Of a stretch of 64,000 nucleotides of DNA, positions 51,996 through 59,485 are shown in pieces. The notes under the pieces are model-generated. The model worked only from the letters and a program-made list of their open reading frames with translations, had not been told where the DNA came from and ran no database searches. How positions within the stretch are numbered: the first letter of the stretch is position 1; each line of letters opens with the position of its first letter. The DNA is taken from assembly GCA_947467145.1 (NCBI GenBank), contig CANIGJ010000001.1, positions 310,001 to 374,000 of the forward strand, read 5' to 3'. Made by a program: the position numbers and the translations under genes. This DNA comes from Rhodospirillaceae bacterium (GTDB lineage Bacteria > Pseudomonadota > Alphaproteobacteria > Rhodospirillales > UBA2165).

Positions 51996-52772
51996 CTACT
52001 CAACCCCGTCGATGAAATCGCCGATCATCTTGGTGAAGAATTCCGGCTGATCGATCGCCGACAAATGCCCGGCGCCAGGAATGACGGTGAGTTCCGATCC
52101 CGGGATCATCTCGTGCATCTGGCGCCCCTGCTGCTGCAGCGGCGGACGTTCATTGTCGCCGAAGCAGATCAAGGTCGGCACCGACACGGCGGGGATCAGC
52201 CCCTGGAAGCCGAGCGTGGAAATCGCGCTCAGGGTGTCCAGATAGGCTTTCGGCGTCAGCAGCGACACAGCCTCGGCCAGTTCGTCATAGGCCTTCTGCG
52301 GCGTCGCCGGCATCAGGCGGCTTTTGGCGTATTCCACACCAAACGTCGCCATCGTCTTGCCCTGCATCTGCTGCTCGGTCTCGGCCAGGCGTTCCTTCGC
52401 CGACGCACGGTTGTCGTAGAAGCTGTCGGCGATCACGAGGGACGCGATGCGGCCCGGCCGCTCGGCATACATTTCCAGCACGATCGGCCCGCCCATGGAA
52501 ATGCCGACGATATGCGCGCGCTTGATTTCCAACTCATCCAACACGGCATTCATATCGGCCGCGACGTCGCGCACCGTGAACGGATTCTTGTAGGACGACT
52601 TGCCGTGGCCGCGGCAATCGACCGCGATGCAGCAATAACGATCCTTCAGCTTGTCCATGATCGGACGCCACATATAGGAATTGGCGCCCAGCGAATGCAC
52701 GAGCATGACAACGGGGCCGTTGCCCTCACCGACATAATTCAGGGTTTCGCCGTTGACGAGGATACTGGCCAT
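51996..52772 (-). CDS. Alpha/beta hydrolase, 3-oxoadipate enol-lactonase-like
   Basis: The protein is 258 residues. LVHSLGANSYMWRPIMDKL, VDCRGHGKSS, nucleophile elbow VGISMGG with Ser92, FGDNE acid region and PGAGHLSAIDQPEFF with the catalytic His are the PcaD-like pattern (enol-lactone hydrolysis in the beta-ketoadipate pathway). ATG 52772 with AGGAGAG upstream. Last gene of the seven-gene leftward operon; the CoA-transferase A/B genes at its head make a beta-ketoadipate-like route plausible. Confidence 0.87.
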   Translation of the reverse strand: MASILVNGETLNYVGEGNGPVVMLVHSLGANSYMWRPIMDKLKDRYCCIAVDCRGHGKSSYKNPFTVRDVAADMNAVLDELEIKRAHIVGISMGGPIVLEMYAERPGRIASLVIADSFYDNRASAKERLAETEQQMQGKTMATFGVEYAKSRLMPATPQKAYDELAEAVSLLTPKAYLDTLSAISTLGFQGLIPAVSVPTLICFGDNERPPLQQQGRQMHEMIPGSELTVIPGAGHLSAIDQPEFFTKMIGDFIDGVE

Positions 52773-52781
52773 CAATCTCTC

Positions 52782-53489
52782 CTAATAAGGTTCCGTCCAA
52801 GGCCGGCATTCGACCTCAAGCGACCAACAGCTCTTATGCTGCAGGTGTGTCTGGTAATAAAGTTCAGCCAGAGCGTCCATATCGACGAGACCGGCGCGAT
52901 CGACCAGCGACGGATCGCGTTTGCGCGTCTTCGGATTGTCGATACCACCATCGATGGTGAAATGCGCGATATGGATGCCTTTGGCTCCCAGCTCGCGATG
53001 CAGGCCGGTGGCCATATGTTTAACGCCGCCCTTGACCAGCGCATTGGCCGCCAGACGCGGGATCGCGGTGCGGCTCGAATGATTGCCGGTGAAGAAGATC
53101 GAGCCTTCGCCGCGCGGCACCATGCGCTTAGCCGCCTCGTTCGCGGTCAAGAACGCCGCCATGCCGTTGATGCGGATGGAACGTTCGAATTCCTCAGCCG
53201 TCATTTCCAGGAACGGCTTTTGCAGCCGGTCGCTGATATTGCAGATCGCGCAGGCAACGGGGGCCAGATCCTTCTCGGTATCGGCGAACAGTTTTGCCAT
53301 CTGGGCCGCATCGGCCGCGTCGACGACATAAGCCTTGCCGTTCAGTTCGCGCGCCAGGGGTTCGATCAGGTCGGGCTTGCGCGCCGTCAGCGCCACGCGA
53401 AACCCGGCCTGGGCAAACCGACGCGCCTGCGCGGTGCCGAGCCCCTCGCCGACACCGACGATGACAACGCTGCCGCCAGCGCTAGACAC
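52782..53489 (-). CDS. SDR-like protein lacking the catalytic Tyr
   Basis: The protein is 235 residues. The glycine motif GVGEGLGTAQARRFAQAGF and the helix-4 Asn (RINGMAAF) are present. At the usual Tyr-x-x-x-Lys position the sequence is Asn-Ala-Leu-Val-Lys, so the catalytic Tyr is lost; Ser remains in GNHSSRTA. It starts with GTG overlapping the dehydrogenase stop by one base (TAGTG). Dinucleotide binding is likely, classical SDR catalysis less so. Confidence 0.82.
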   Translation of the reverse strand: MSSAGGSVVIVGVGEGLGTAQARRFAQAGFRVALTARKPDLIEPLARELNGKAYVVDAADAAQMAKLFADTEKDLAPVACAICNISDRLQKPFLEMTAEEFERSIRINGMAAFLTANEAAKRMVPRGEGSIFFTGNHSSRTAIPRLAANALVKGGVKHMATGLHRELGAKGIHIAHFTIDGGIDNPKTRKRDPSLVDRAGLVDMDALAELYYQTHLQHKSCWSLEVECRPWTEPY

Positions 53490-54472
53490 TAGACGCCCAT
53501 TTCCGGCACGGGGGTCACCGCCGGTTTGCCGGTCATCACATTTTCGATGTTCGAGCGGATCAGATCGACGCGGCGGCCTTCCAGTTCGTGGCTGCGGCCG
53601 GCGGCGTGCGGCGTCAGCAGCAGGTTGGGTACGGAGCGCACGTCTTCCGGCACCTCGGGTTCGCTTTCCAGCACGTCGAGCCCAGCGCCCGCGATGGTGC
53701 CCGCATTGAGCGCCGCCACGATGGCTGCGCTATCGGCGACCGAACCGCGCGCCACATTGATGTAATAACCGGTCGATCCAATACGCTTCAGGATATCGGC
53801 ATTGACCATATGATTGGTGTCGGCGCCGCCCGGCGTGCAGGTGACGAGGTAATCGCACCAATCGGCCAATGCGGCGACCGAGTCGAAATATTGATAAGGC
53901 ACATCCTTGGCCGGCTTGCGGTTGCGATAGCCGATCTGCATGTCGAACGCGCTGGCGCGTTTGGCCAAGGTTTTACCGATGGCGCCCAGGCCGACGATGC
54001 CGAGTTTCTTGCCGGTGACCATCGGCGTCGAATTGCCGACATCGTCCCAGGTGCCGGCCTTAGCCAGATTGTTGAAATGGGCGAATTTGCGCGTCACCGC
54101 GATCATCATGCCCAGCGCATGTTCGGCGACGCAGGAGGCGTTGTTGCCCGCCGTATTGCACACCATAATGCCGCGCGCCTTGGCGGCCGCGGTATCGACG
54201 GTTTCGTAGCCGACAGCGAAGGTCTGGACGACCTTGAGGTTCGGCATGAGGGCCATTTCGTCGGCGTCCAGGCCGACCATGCCGCTGGTCAGGACGGCTT
54301 GGATCTTCGCACCCTGCGCCTCCAGCAGCTTCTTGCGCTCGTCCTTTTCATAGGCGTGGTGCAGGGTATAGGCCGCGTTCATAGGATCGATCAGTTCGGG
54401 ATGAAATTCGCGGGTGATGAGGACATTCAGTGCGCGCGAGTCTTTCAGCGCGTAGGTCTTTACGTCGGACAT
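53489..54472 (-). CDS. D-isomer-specific 2-hydroxyacid dehydrogenase (copy 2)
   Basis: The protein is 327 residues. VVQTFAVGYETVDTAAAKAR, NAD motif LGIVGLGAIGKTLAKRA at about 147-163, NVARGSVADSAAIVAAL with the catalytic Arg, and TPHAAGRSHE with the catalytic His. Active-site Glu is in ESEPEVPEDV. It is distinct from the copy at 30493, more like hydroxypyruvate/glyoxylate reductases. Cotranscribed between the LigB-type and SDR-like genes. Confidence 0.9.
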   Translation of the reverse strand: MSDVKTYALKDSRALNVLITREFHPELIDPMNAAYTLHHAYEKDERKKLLEAQGAKIQAVLTSGMVGLDADEMALMPNLKVVQTFAVGYETVDTAAAKARGIMVCNTAGNNASCVAEHALGMMIAVTRKFAHFNNLAKAGTWDDVGNSTPMVTGKKLGIVGLGAIGKTLAKRASAFDMQIGYRNRKPAKDVPYQYFDSVAALADWCDYLVTCTPGGADTNHMVNADILKRIGSTGYYINVARGSVADSAAIVAALNAGTIAGAGLDVLESEPEVPEDVRSVPNLLLTPHAAGRSHELEGRRVDLIRSNIENVMTGKPAVTPVPEMGV

Positions 54473-54494
54473 GCGTGAGGTTCCTTAAATAGTC

Positions 54495-55511
54495 TTATTG
54501 CCAGACGGCGAAAGCCATGCCGCTGCCCGTGCCCGCTTCCGAGCGGTAGCACGGCACGTAATCGAGAAGGTTCATTTTGAATTCGGTCTCGGCGAGCGCG
54601 CCGGCCGTGATGATCCAGTTTTTGATTTCCGATGTGCCCGAGCGGAACATAATATTAGGCTCGGCGAACAACGTCTTTTCATCGCGGTCGCGCATTGCAT
54701 CGATCATGCGGTGGTCGAATTCCTCGTCGACGACGAAGTGGCTCATGCCGCCCGACGCACAGACGGCGACGCGCAGGTCCTGATCCCACGAGCGAATGGC
54801 GCGGCCCAAGGCCTTGCCGAAGTCATAGCAGCGTTTCGGCGTCGGCTGGTTCGGCGGATAATAGGTATTGGCGAGCACCGGGACCATCGGCGGCACCTTG
54901 CCCTTGAGGATACGCATGGCGACGAAACCATAGGCATGGCCGATACACCTCGGGCCATCCGGGCCGACCGGCTGTTCGCCGAGATAGGCGACATCGATCT
55001 CGGCATCGTTCGCGGTCAGCACCATGTGACGCGCGAGATCGGACGCGATGTCGTATTTCAGATCCATCCCCTCGGGGCGGTATTGCAGCATCGCATGGGC
55101 GAGACCCTTGCCGCGATAGTCCGTCATTTCCTCTTCGGAGAACGCATAGTTCATGGCGCTTTGGCCGCAATAAACGGCGAAGGACGGCTGGACCTCTTCC
55201 TGGAACCATTCGCGCTGGTCGTCGCCGACGATGACGATCACATCCGGCTTCACCTCGTTGAACACGTCGCCCAGCGCATCGAGACCGGCCTGGCAGCGAT
55301 TGTAGCGTTCGGTGCGCACCTCCAGCGAATTCTGCTGGTCGAAGAACGGATCCTTGCGCAGCGCGTGCAGTTGGGGGAAATCGTAGGTGCCGTCGCGGAA
55401 GGCAAGCTCGGGATTGGCGCGATCGACCCGCGCACGGCCGTCCCAAGCTTCCGGCGGGGTCGCCAGCAAGGGGCCGTGGGTCGTGCCGACGCCGAGAACG
55501 ATCTTCGCCAT
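54495..55511 (-). CDS. LigB-type class III extradiol ring-cleavage dioxygenase (copy 2)
   Basis: The protein is 338 residues. His12 (VGTTHGPLL) sits at the LigB first-ligand position; CIGHAYGFVAM and CASGGMSHFVVDEEFD correspond to the catalytic-His and C-terminal blocks. It is alignable end to end with the protein at 25992, but the DDQHEWFHS segment there reads DDQREWFQE here, so those two His residues are not conserved ligands. Operon partner of an NTF2-like protein and CoA-transferase genes. Probably opens a catecholic intermediate. Confidence 0.87.
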   Translation of the reverse strand: MAKIVLGVGTTHGPLLATPPEAWDGRARVDRANPELAFRDGTYDFPQLHALRKDPFFDQQNSLEVRTERYNRCQAGLDALGDVFNEVKPDVIVIVGDDQREWFQEEVQPSFAVYCGQSAMNYAFSEEEMTDYRGKGLAHAMLQYRPEGMDLKYDIASDLARHMVLTANDAEIDVAYLGEQPVGPDGPRCIGHAYGFVAMRILKGKVPPMVPVLANTYYPPNQPTPKRCYDFGKALGRAIRSWDQDLRVAVCASGGMSHFVVDEEFDHRMIDAMRDRDEKTLFAEPNIMFRSGTSEIKNWIITAGALAETEFKMNLLDYVPCYRSEAGTGSGMAFAVWQ

Positions 55512-55523
55512 CCTCTCTACTCC

Positions 55524-55949
55524 TTAATGCGCGAAGCGCATCACCGAATGCGTCTTTTTGTCGGCCATCTTCCACACGTCGCCGGCTTTTTTCCAGATTT
55601 CCACCGTGATCTGCACGCCGCCGATGGCGGCATCCGTGGCCGGGCCCTTGGCGGCCGGCTTGGCATGGTAGGCGGCAACCTTTGCCGTTACTTCGGCCGT
55701 GATCACGTCGATGACGCGGACGGTCAGGTTGTTGATCATATGCATCGAGACGCGATTCGGATCGCGACCCTGCAATTCCTTGACGATGGCGTCGGGGCCG
55801 GTCACGGCCCCTTCCATACGATGCCAGATGCCGTCGTCAAAAAACATCTCGCCCGCCTCGCGGAAACGGCCGGCATCGACATGGTTATAAAAGCGCGCGG
55901 TGGATTGCGCACAATCCCATTCGATGGCGCGGCGTGTCGATTCTTCCAT
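55524..55949 (-). CDS. NTF2-like/SnoaL-type protein
   Basis: The protein is 141 residues, a single alpha+beta barrel: AIEWDCAQSTARFYNHVDAG, FFDDGIWHRMEGAVTGPDAI, ending VEIWKKAGDVWKMADKKTHS. NTF2-like proteins of this size act as ring-hydroxylating-oxygenase small subunits, isomerases or dehydratases. No oxygenase large subunit is adjacent, so an isomerase or dehydratase role is equally possible. The ATG directly follows the TAA of CoA-transferase B without a gap. Confidence 0.8.
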   Translation of the reverse strand: MEESTRRAIEWDCAQSTARFYNHVDAGRFREAGEMFFDDGIWHRMEGAVTGPDAIVKELQGRDPNRVSMHMINNLTVRVIDVITAEVTAKVAAYHAKPAAKGPATDAAIGGVQITVEIWKKAGDVWKMADKKTHSVMRFAH

Positions 55950-56666
55950 TTAAATCTCCCCTACTTGTTTCTTGCGCGACGGACGTTCTTCCACCGGCAG
56001 GTCCGGCGTGATGAGCGGTTTCCAATCATTGGCGAGCCGCAGTTTGGCGCCCGTGCGGTCCTGTAGTTCATCGAAGGTCAGACCCTCGATCATCTCGCGC
56101 ACGACCATGCCGTCGCCGGTGCGCTCAATCACCGCATGATCGGTGAAAATCTTGGAGACGCATTCACGCCCCGTCAGCGGCAGCTTGGCTTCCTTCACGA
56201 TCTTGGGCGAACCGTCCTTGGAATTATGCTCGCAGATCACCAGGACCTTTTTCGCGCCGTAGACCAGATCCATGGCACCACCAACCGCCGGGGCCGATTT
56301 GGAATCGAGCAAGCGCCAATTGGCCAGATCGCCATTTTCCGCAACCTCGTAGGCGCCGAGCACGGCGAAATCCAAATGGCCGCCACGGATCATCAGGAAC
56401 GAATCCGCGTGATGGAAAAAAGCGCCACCCGGCAGCATCCGCACCGGACGCTTGCCGGCGTTGACCAGCTCGGAATCGGGTTCTTCGCCCGGCTTCAGAT
56501 CGCGCATGCCGAGCAGGCCGTTCTCCGAATGGAAAACGATATCGCGGTCGTCCGGCATGAAATTGACGACGGCGAGCGGCATGCCGACGCCGAGATTGAC
56601 GTAAGAACCATCCGGGATGTCGTGTGCCACGCGCCACGCCATCTGATTGCGGTTGAGCGGCGTCAT
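55950..56666 (-). CDS. CoA-transferase (class I) subunit B, 3-oxoacid/3-oxoadipate type
   Basis: The protein is 238 residues. VNLGVGMPLAVVNF and the catalytic Glu48 in FHSENGLLG identify the beta subunit of 3-oxoacid or 3-oxoadipate CoA-transferase (PcaJ/ScoB type); GGAMDLVYGAKKVLVICEH follows. With subunit A it would move CoA from succinyl-CoA to a 3-oxo acid. ATGA overlap with the A gene. Which acid is used cannot be told from sequence. Confidence 0.9.
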   Translation of the reverse strand: MTPLNRNQMAWRVAHDIPDGSYVNLGVGMPLAVVNFMPDDRDIVFHSENGLLGMRDLKPGEEPDSELVNAGKRPVRMLPGGAFFHHADSFLMIRGGHLDFAVLGAYEVAENGDLANWRLLDSKSAPAVGGAMDLVYGAKKVLVICEHNSKDGSPKIVKEAKLPLTGRECVSKIFTDHAVIERTGDGMVVREMIEGLTFDELQDRTGAKLRLANDWKPLITPDLPVEERPSRKKQVGEI

Positions 56667-57337
56667 GCGTTCAAAGCCTCCAGCTGAACGACGCGGTTCA
56701 CGAAAATACCGGGCGTGATGACGTGTTCCGGATCGAGTTCGCCCAGCTCGACGATCTCGGATACCTGCGCGATGGTCAGATCGGCGCCCATCGCCATGAC
56801 GGGATTAAAGTTCCGCATGGATTTGGCATAGACCAGATTGCCCCAACGGTCGCCCTTGTAGGCTTTCACCAACGCGACATCGCCCCGGATGGCGCGCTCC
56901 ATCACATATTCCTTGCCGTCGAAGGTGCGCACTTCCTTGCCTTCGGCCAGCGGTGTGCCCCACGAGGTGCGGGTGAAAAACGCGGGCACGCCGGCGGCAC
57001 CGGCGCGCACTCGTTCGGCGATCGTGCCCTGGGGCACCATCTCCAGCTCCAGCTTGCCGGCTTCGTACAATTCCTCGAACACCACCGATCCCGGCACGCG
57101 CGGGAACGAGCACACGATCTTGTCGACGCAGCCTTGCTTCATTAGCAGGCCGATGCCGAATTCGCCCGAGCCCGCATTGTTGGTCACGATCGTCAGGCCG
57201 CGCACCTTGCGCGCTGCCAAGGCGCTGCACAATTCGCGGGGCTCACCGGTCATGCCGAAGCCGCCGATCAGCACGGTCGAGCCGTCTTTGATGTCGGCTA
57301 CGGCCTCGTCGGCGGTCTGTCTACGCTTATCGATCAC
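56663..57337 (-). CDS. CoA-transferase (class I) subunit A, 3-oxoacid/3-oxoadipate type
   Basis: The protein is 224 residues. STVLIGGFGMTGEPRELCSAL carries the CoA-binding GGFG motif; TIVTNNAGSGEFGIGLLMKQ and VPQGTIAERVRAGAAGVPAF are standard alpha-subunit blocks (PcaI/ScoA type). First gene of the seven-gene leftward operon running to 51996. The promoter must lie in the 136 bp shared with the divergent DUF35 gene. Confidence 0.9.
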   Translation of the reverse strand: MIDKRRQTADEAVADIKDGSTVLIGGFGMTGEPRELCSALAARKVRGLTIVTNNAGSGEFGIGLLMKQGCVDKIVCSFPRVPGSVVFEELYEAGKLELEMVPQGTIAERVRAGAAGVPAFFTRTSWGTPLAEGKEVRTFDGKEYVMERAIRGDVALVKAYKGDRWGNLVYAKSMRNFNPVMAMGADLTIAQVSEIVELGELDPEHVITPGIFVNRVVQLEALNA

Positions 57338-57473
57338 GATCGAGGCCTCCCCGCCTCATTTATTCCCAGGATTCAGGACTTTCCCGGCCAGCGGGTCAAG
57401 TCCAACGGCGTCGTTGACTTCACGCCATTTGCCCTGTTTCGTTAGGCGGAATTACTTTTCAGAGGGGGCGGCC

Positions 57474-57863
57474 ATGGCCGAAACAGGCACCACGTTCGCA
57501 GCCGACGGAGCGGAAAAACAATTCCGCGACGGGCTCAACAGAGGCGAGTTCAACATCCAGCAGTGCGCCAGCTGCAAGAAGCACGTCTTCTATCCGCGCA
57601 CCTTGTGCACCAATTGCGGCTCGCCCAAGCTGGTATGGAAACGCGCCGCCGGCACCGGCACCGTCTATTCCACCAGCACCGAGCGCTATAAGCCCGAAGC
57701 CGGCGGGGACAAGAACATCGCCGTGGTCCAGCTCGACGAGGGCCCGCGCATGTTGACCCGCATCACCGATATCGCCCCCGCCGACGTCAAGATCGGCATG
57801 CGCGTCACCGCGCATATCGGCGAAGCGGACGGCATCAAACTCATCTATTTCCGTAAAGCCTGA
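57474..57863 (+). CDS. DUF35 OB-fold/zinc-ribbon protein (acyl-CoA-associated)
   Basis: The protein is 129 residues. The rubredoxin-like zinc ribbon has Cys31, Cys34, Cys45 and Cys48 (CASC and CTNC), followed by an OB-fold with GTGTVYSTSTERY and GMRVTAHIGEAD. DUF35 proteins partner thiolase-like enzymes and MaoC hydratases, as in the ChsH2-Ltp2 steroid side-chain aldolase. The thiolase-like gene starts 13 bp downstream, so a two-subunit complex is likely. ATG 57474 has AGAGGGGGCGG upstream; a longer frame runs through the CoA-transferase gene on the other strand. Confidence 0.9.
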   Translation: MAETGTTFAADGAEKQFRDGLNRGEFNIQQCASCKKHVFYPRTLCTNCGSPKLVWKRAAGTGTVYSTSTERYKPEAGGDKNIAVVQLDEGPRMLTRITDIAPADVKIGMRVTAHIGEADGIKLIYFRKA

Positions 57864-57876
57864 GGGGGACGACATC

Positions 57877-59265
57877 ATGGTACATCCATTGCGCGGCCAG
57901 ACGGCCGTCGTCGGCGTCGGCCTCACCAAGTTCGGCGACCTGCCGGGCAAGACCCATCTCGAATTGCTGGCGGAAGCCTCCTACGCGGCGCTCGATGACG
58001 CCGGGTTGAAGCTCACCGATGTGGACGGCCTGTTTGTTTCCTCCATGGGGCGCGTGTTCCATCCGCTCCAGGTTGCCGAATATCTGGGCGTCAAACCCAG
58101 CGCCATCGACGGCACCAATGTCGGCGGTTCGGCCTTCGTCAACGCGATCCAGCATGCCGCCATGGCGCTGCATAACGGCGTGTGCAACGTGGCGCTCATC
58201 GCCTATGGCAGCACCAGCCGGTCGGATCGCAAATCCGGCACGCCACGCGTCGGCGGCAATCCTAATGCCGGCGTCATGTACCAGTCGGAATACAAGCCGA
58301 TGCTGCCGGTCGGCTCCTACGCCCTGGTGGCCAACCGCTACATGCATGAATACGGCATGACGCGCGATCAGCTGTCGTCGGTCGCGGTCACCTTCCGCAA
58401 ATGGGCGCAGCTCAACCCGCGCGCCGAAATGCGCGGGCCTTTGACCATCGAGGATGTGTCGCGGGCGCGCATGATCTGCGATCCCTTCACCCTCTACGAT
58501 TGCTGCCTGGTGTCGGACGCCGGTGCGGCGCTGGTCATGACGCGCGCTGATCGGGCGCGCAGCTTGAAACAGAAGCCGGTCTATATGCTGGGTATCGGGT
58601 CGGGCACCAGCCACGACCAGATCGCGCAACTGGCCGACTTTACCGTCACCGCCTGTGCCATGTCGGGCCCGCGCGCCTTTGGTATGGCTGGCCTGAAGCC
58701 CAAGGACGTCGACGTGATCGAGGTCTATGACGCCTTTTCGATCAATCCGATCCTATTCCTCGAAGATCTGGGCTTCGTCAAAAAGGGCGAAGGCGGTGCC
58801 TTCTTCACCGAAGGCCACGCGGCGCCGGGCGGCAAGCTGCCGGTCAATACCAACGGCGGCGGCATGTCCTGCGTGCATCCCGGCATGTACGGCATGTTCG
58901 TGAGCATCGAAGCGGTCGAACAGTTGCGTGGCAATACCGGGGCGCGTCAGGTTGAGGGCGCGGAAGTCGCACTCGCCAACGGCAATGGCGGCTTGCTGTC
59001 CAACCAATCGACGGCGATTTTCGGCACGGCCGCAACCTTGGGCGCGGAAGCGCGCACCACCAAACGCGCCTCGGCGAAAAAGGTCGTTAAAAAGGCCGCG
59101 AAGAAGGCGGCTAAGAAGGCCCCGAAGAAAGCCGTGAAAAAGGCCGCCAAAAAATCGGCGAAGAAGGCGGCTAAAAAGGTCGCCAAGAAAGTCGCGAAGA
59201 AAGCGCCCAAGAAGGCCGTCAAAAAGGCGGTGAAGAAAACGGCGAAAAAAGCCAAGCGCCGCTGA
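57877..59265 (+). CDS. Thiolase-like (SCP-x/Ltp type) protein with histone-H1-like Lys/Ala tail
   Basis: The protein is 462 residues. Residues 1-390 are a thiolase fold: TAVVGVGLTKFGDLPGKTHL, DAGAALVMTRADRA, EVYDAFSINPILFLEDLGF, and VNTNGGGMSCVHPGMYGM with His334. The first catalytic Cys is absent: the region expected to read NxCSTG reads TNVGGSAF (80-87). The second is also absent (LANGNGGLL). This is the Ltp2-type pattern of retro-aldolases. Residues about 395-462 are a basic repeat of KKAAKK, KKAPKK and KKVAKK units resembling histone H1-like tails, possibly for nucleic acid or granule binding. A terminator follows. Confidence 0.85.
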   Translation: MVHPLRGQTAVVGVGLTKFGDLPGKTHLELLAEASYAALDDAGLKLTDVDGLFVSSMGRVFHPLQVAEYLGVKPSAIDGTNVGGSAFVNAIQHAAMALHNGVCNVALIAYGSTSRSDRKSGTPRVGGNPNAGVMYQSEYKPMLPVGSYALVANRYMHEYGMTRDQLSSVAVTFRKWAQLNPRAEMRGPLTIEDVSRARMICDPFTLYDCCLVSDAGAALVMTRADRARSLKQKPVYMLGIGSGTSHDQIAQLADFTVTACAMSGPRAFGMAGLKPKDVDVIEVYDAFSINPILFLEDLGFVKKGEGGAFFTEGHAAPGGKLPVNTNGGGMSCVHPGMYGMFVSIEAVEQLRGNTGARQVEGAEVALANGNGGLLSNQSTAIFGTAATLGAEARTTKRASAKKVVKKAAKKAAKKAPKKAVKKAAKKSAKKAAKKVAKKVAKKAPKKAVKKAVKKTAKKAKRR

Positions 59266-59291
59266 TCTTCGCCTGATCGCTGAAAAACCGT

Positions 59292-59330
59292 TTCGGCCGG
59301 CATCCCATGGGTGCCGGCCGAACTATTTTT
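59292..59330 (+). terminator. Rho-independent terminator after thiolase-like gene
   Basis: TTCGGCCGGCA pairs with TGCCGGCCGAA (11 bp) around a 9-base CATGGG-containing loop and is followed by CTATTTTT. The next 150 bp are AT-rich and hold a TATAAT at 59380-59385 without a clear -35 partner. Confidence 0.85.
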
Positions 59331-59485
59331 AGGCATCCAAATCGGGCTATCCGCCCCGCGAATAAAAATTAAATATAGGTATAATTAATCGCGCACTATT
59401 TCATTGATTCATGTCGCAATTCCAGCGCATGCTTCGATTGTTGCTTCGGCCAACGAATTAATAAATCACATGGGAGGCGAGTAGC

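Noticed and set aside
52065..53492. 475-residue rightward open frame opposite hydrolase and SDR genes
   Set aside because: Low-information His/Arg-rich composition; the leftward genes have clear motifs and overlaps.
58947..59336. Leftward frame encoding a Phe/Ala-rich, apparently transmembrane protein
   Set aside because: It is the antisense reading of the Lys/Ala tail codons of the thiolase-like gene; no ribosome-binding site or homologue pattern.
59380..59385. Perfect TATAAT before the carboxylase operon
   Set aside because: No -35 element at the right distance; in this AT-rich stretch the match may be chance, so no promoter feature was called.
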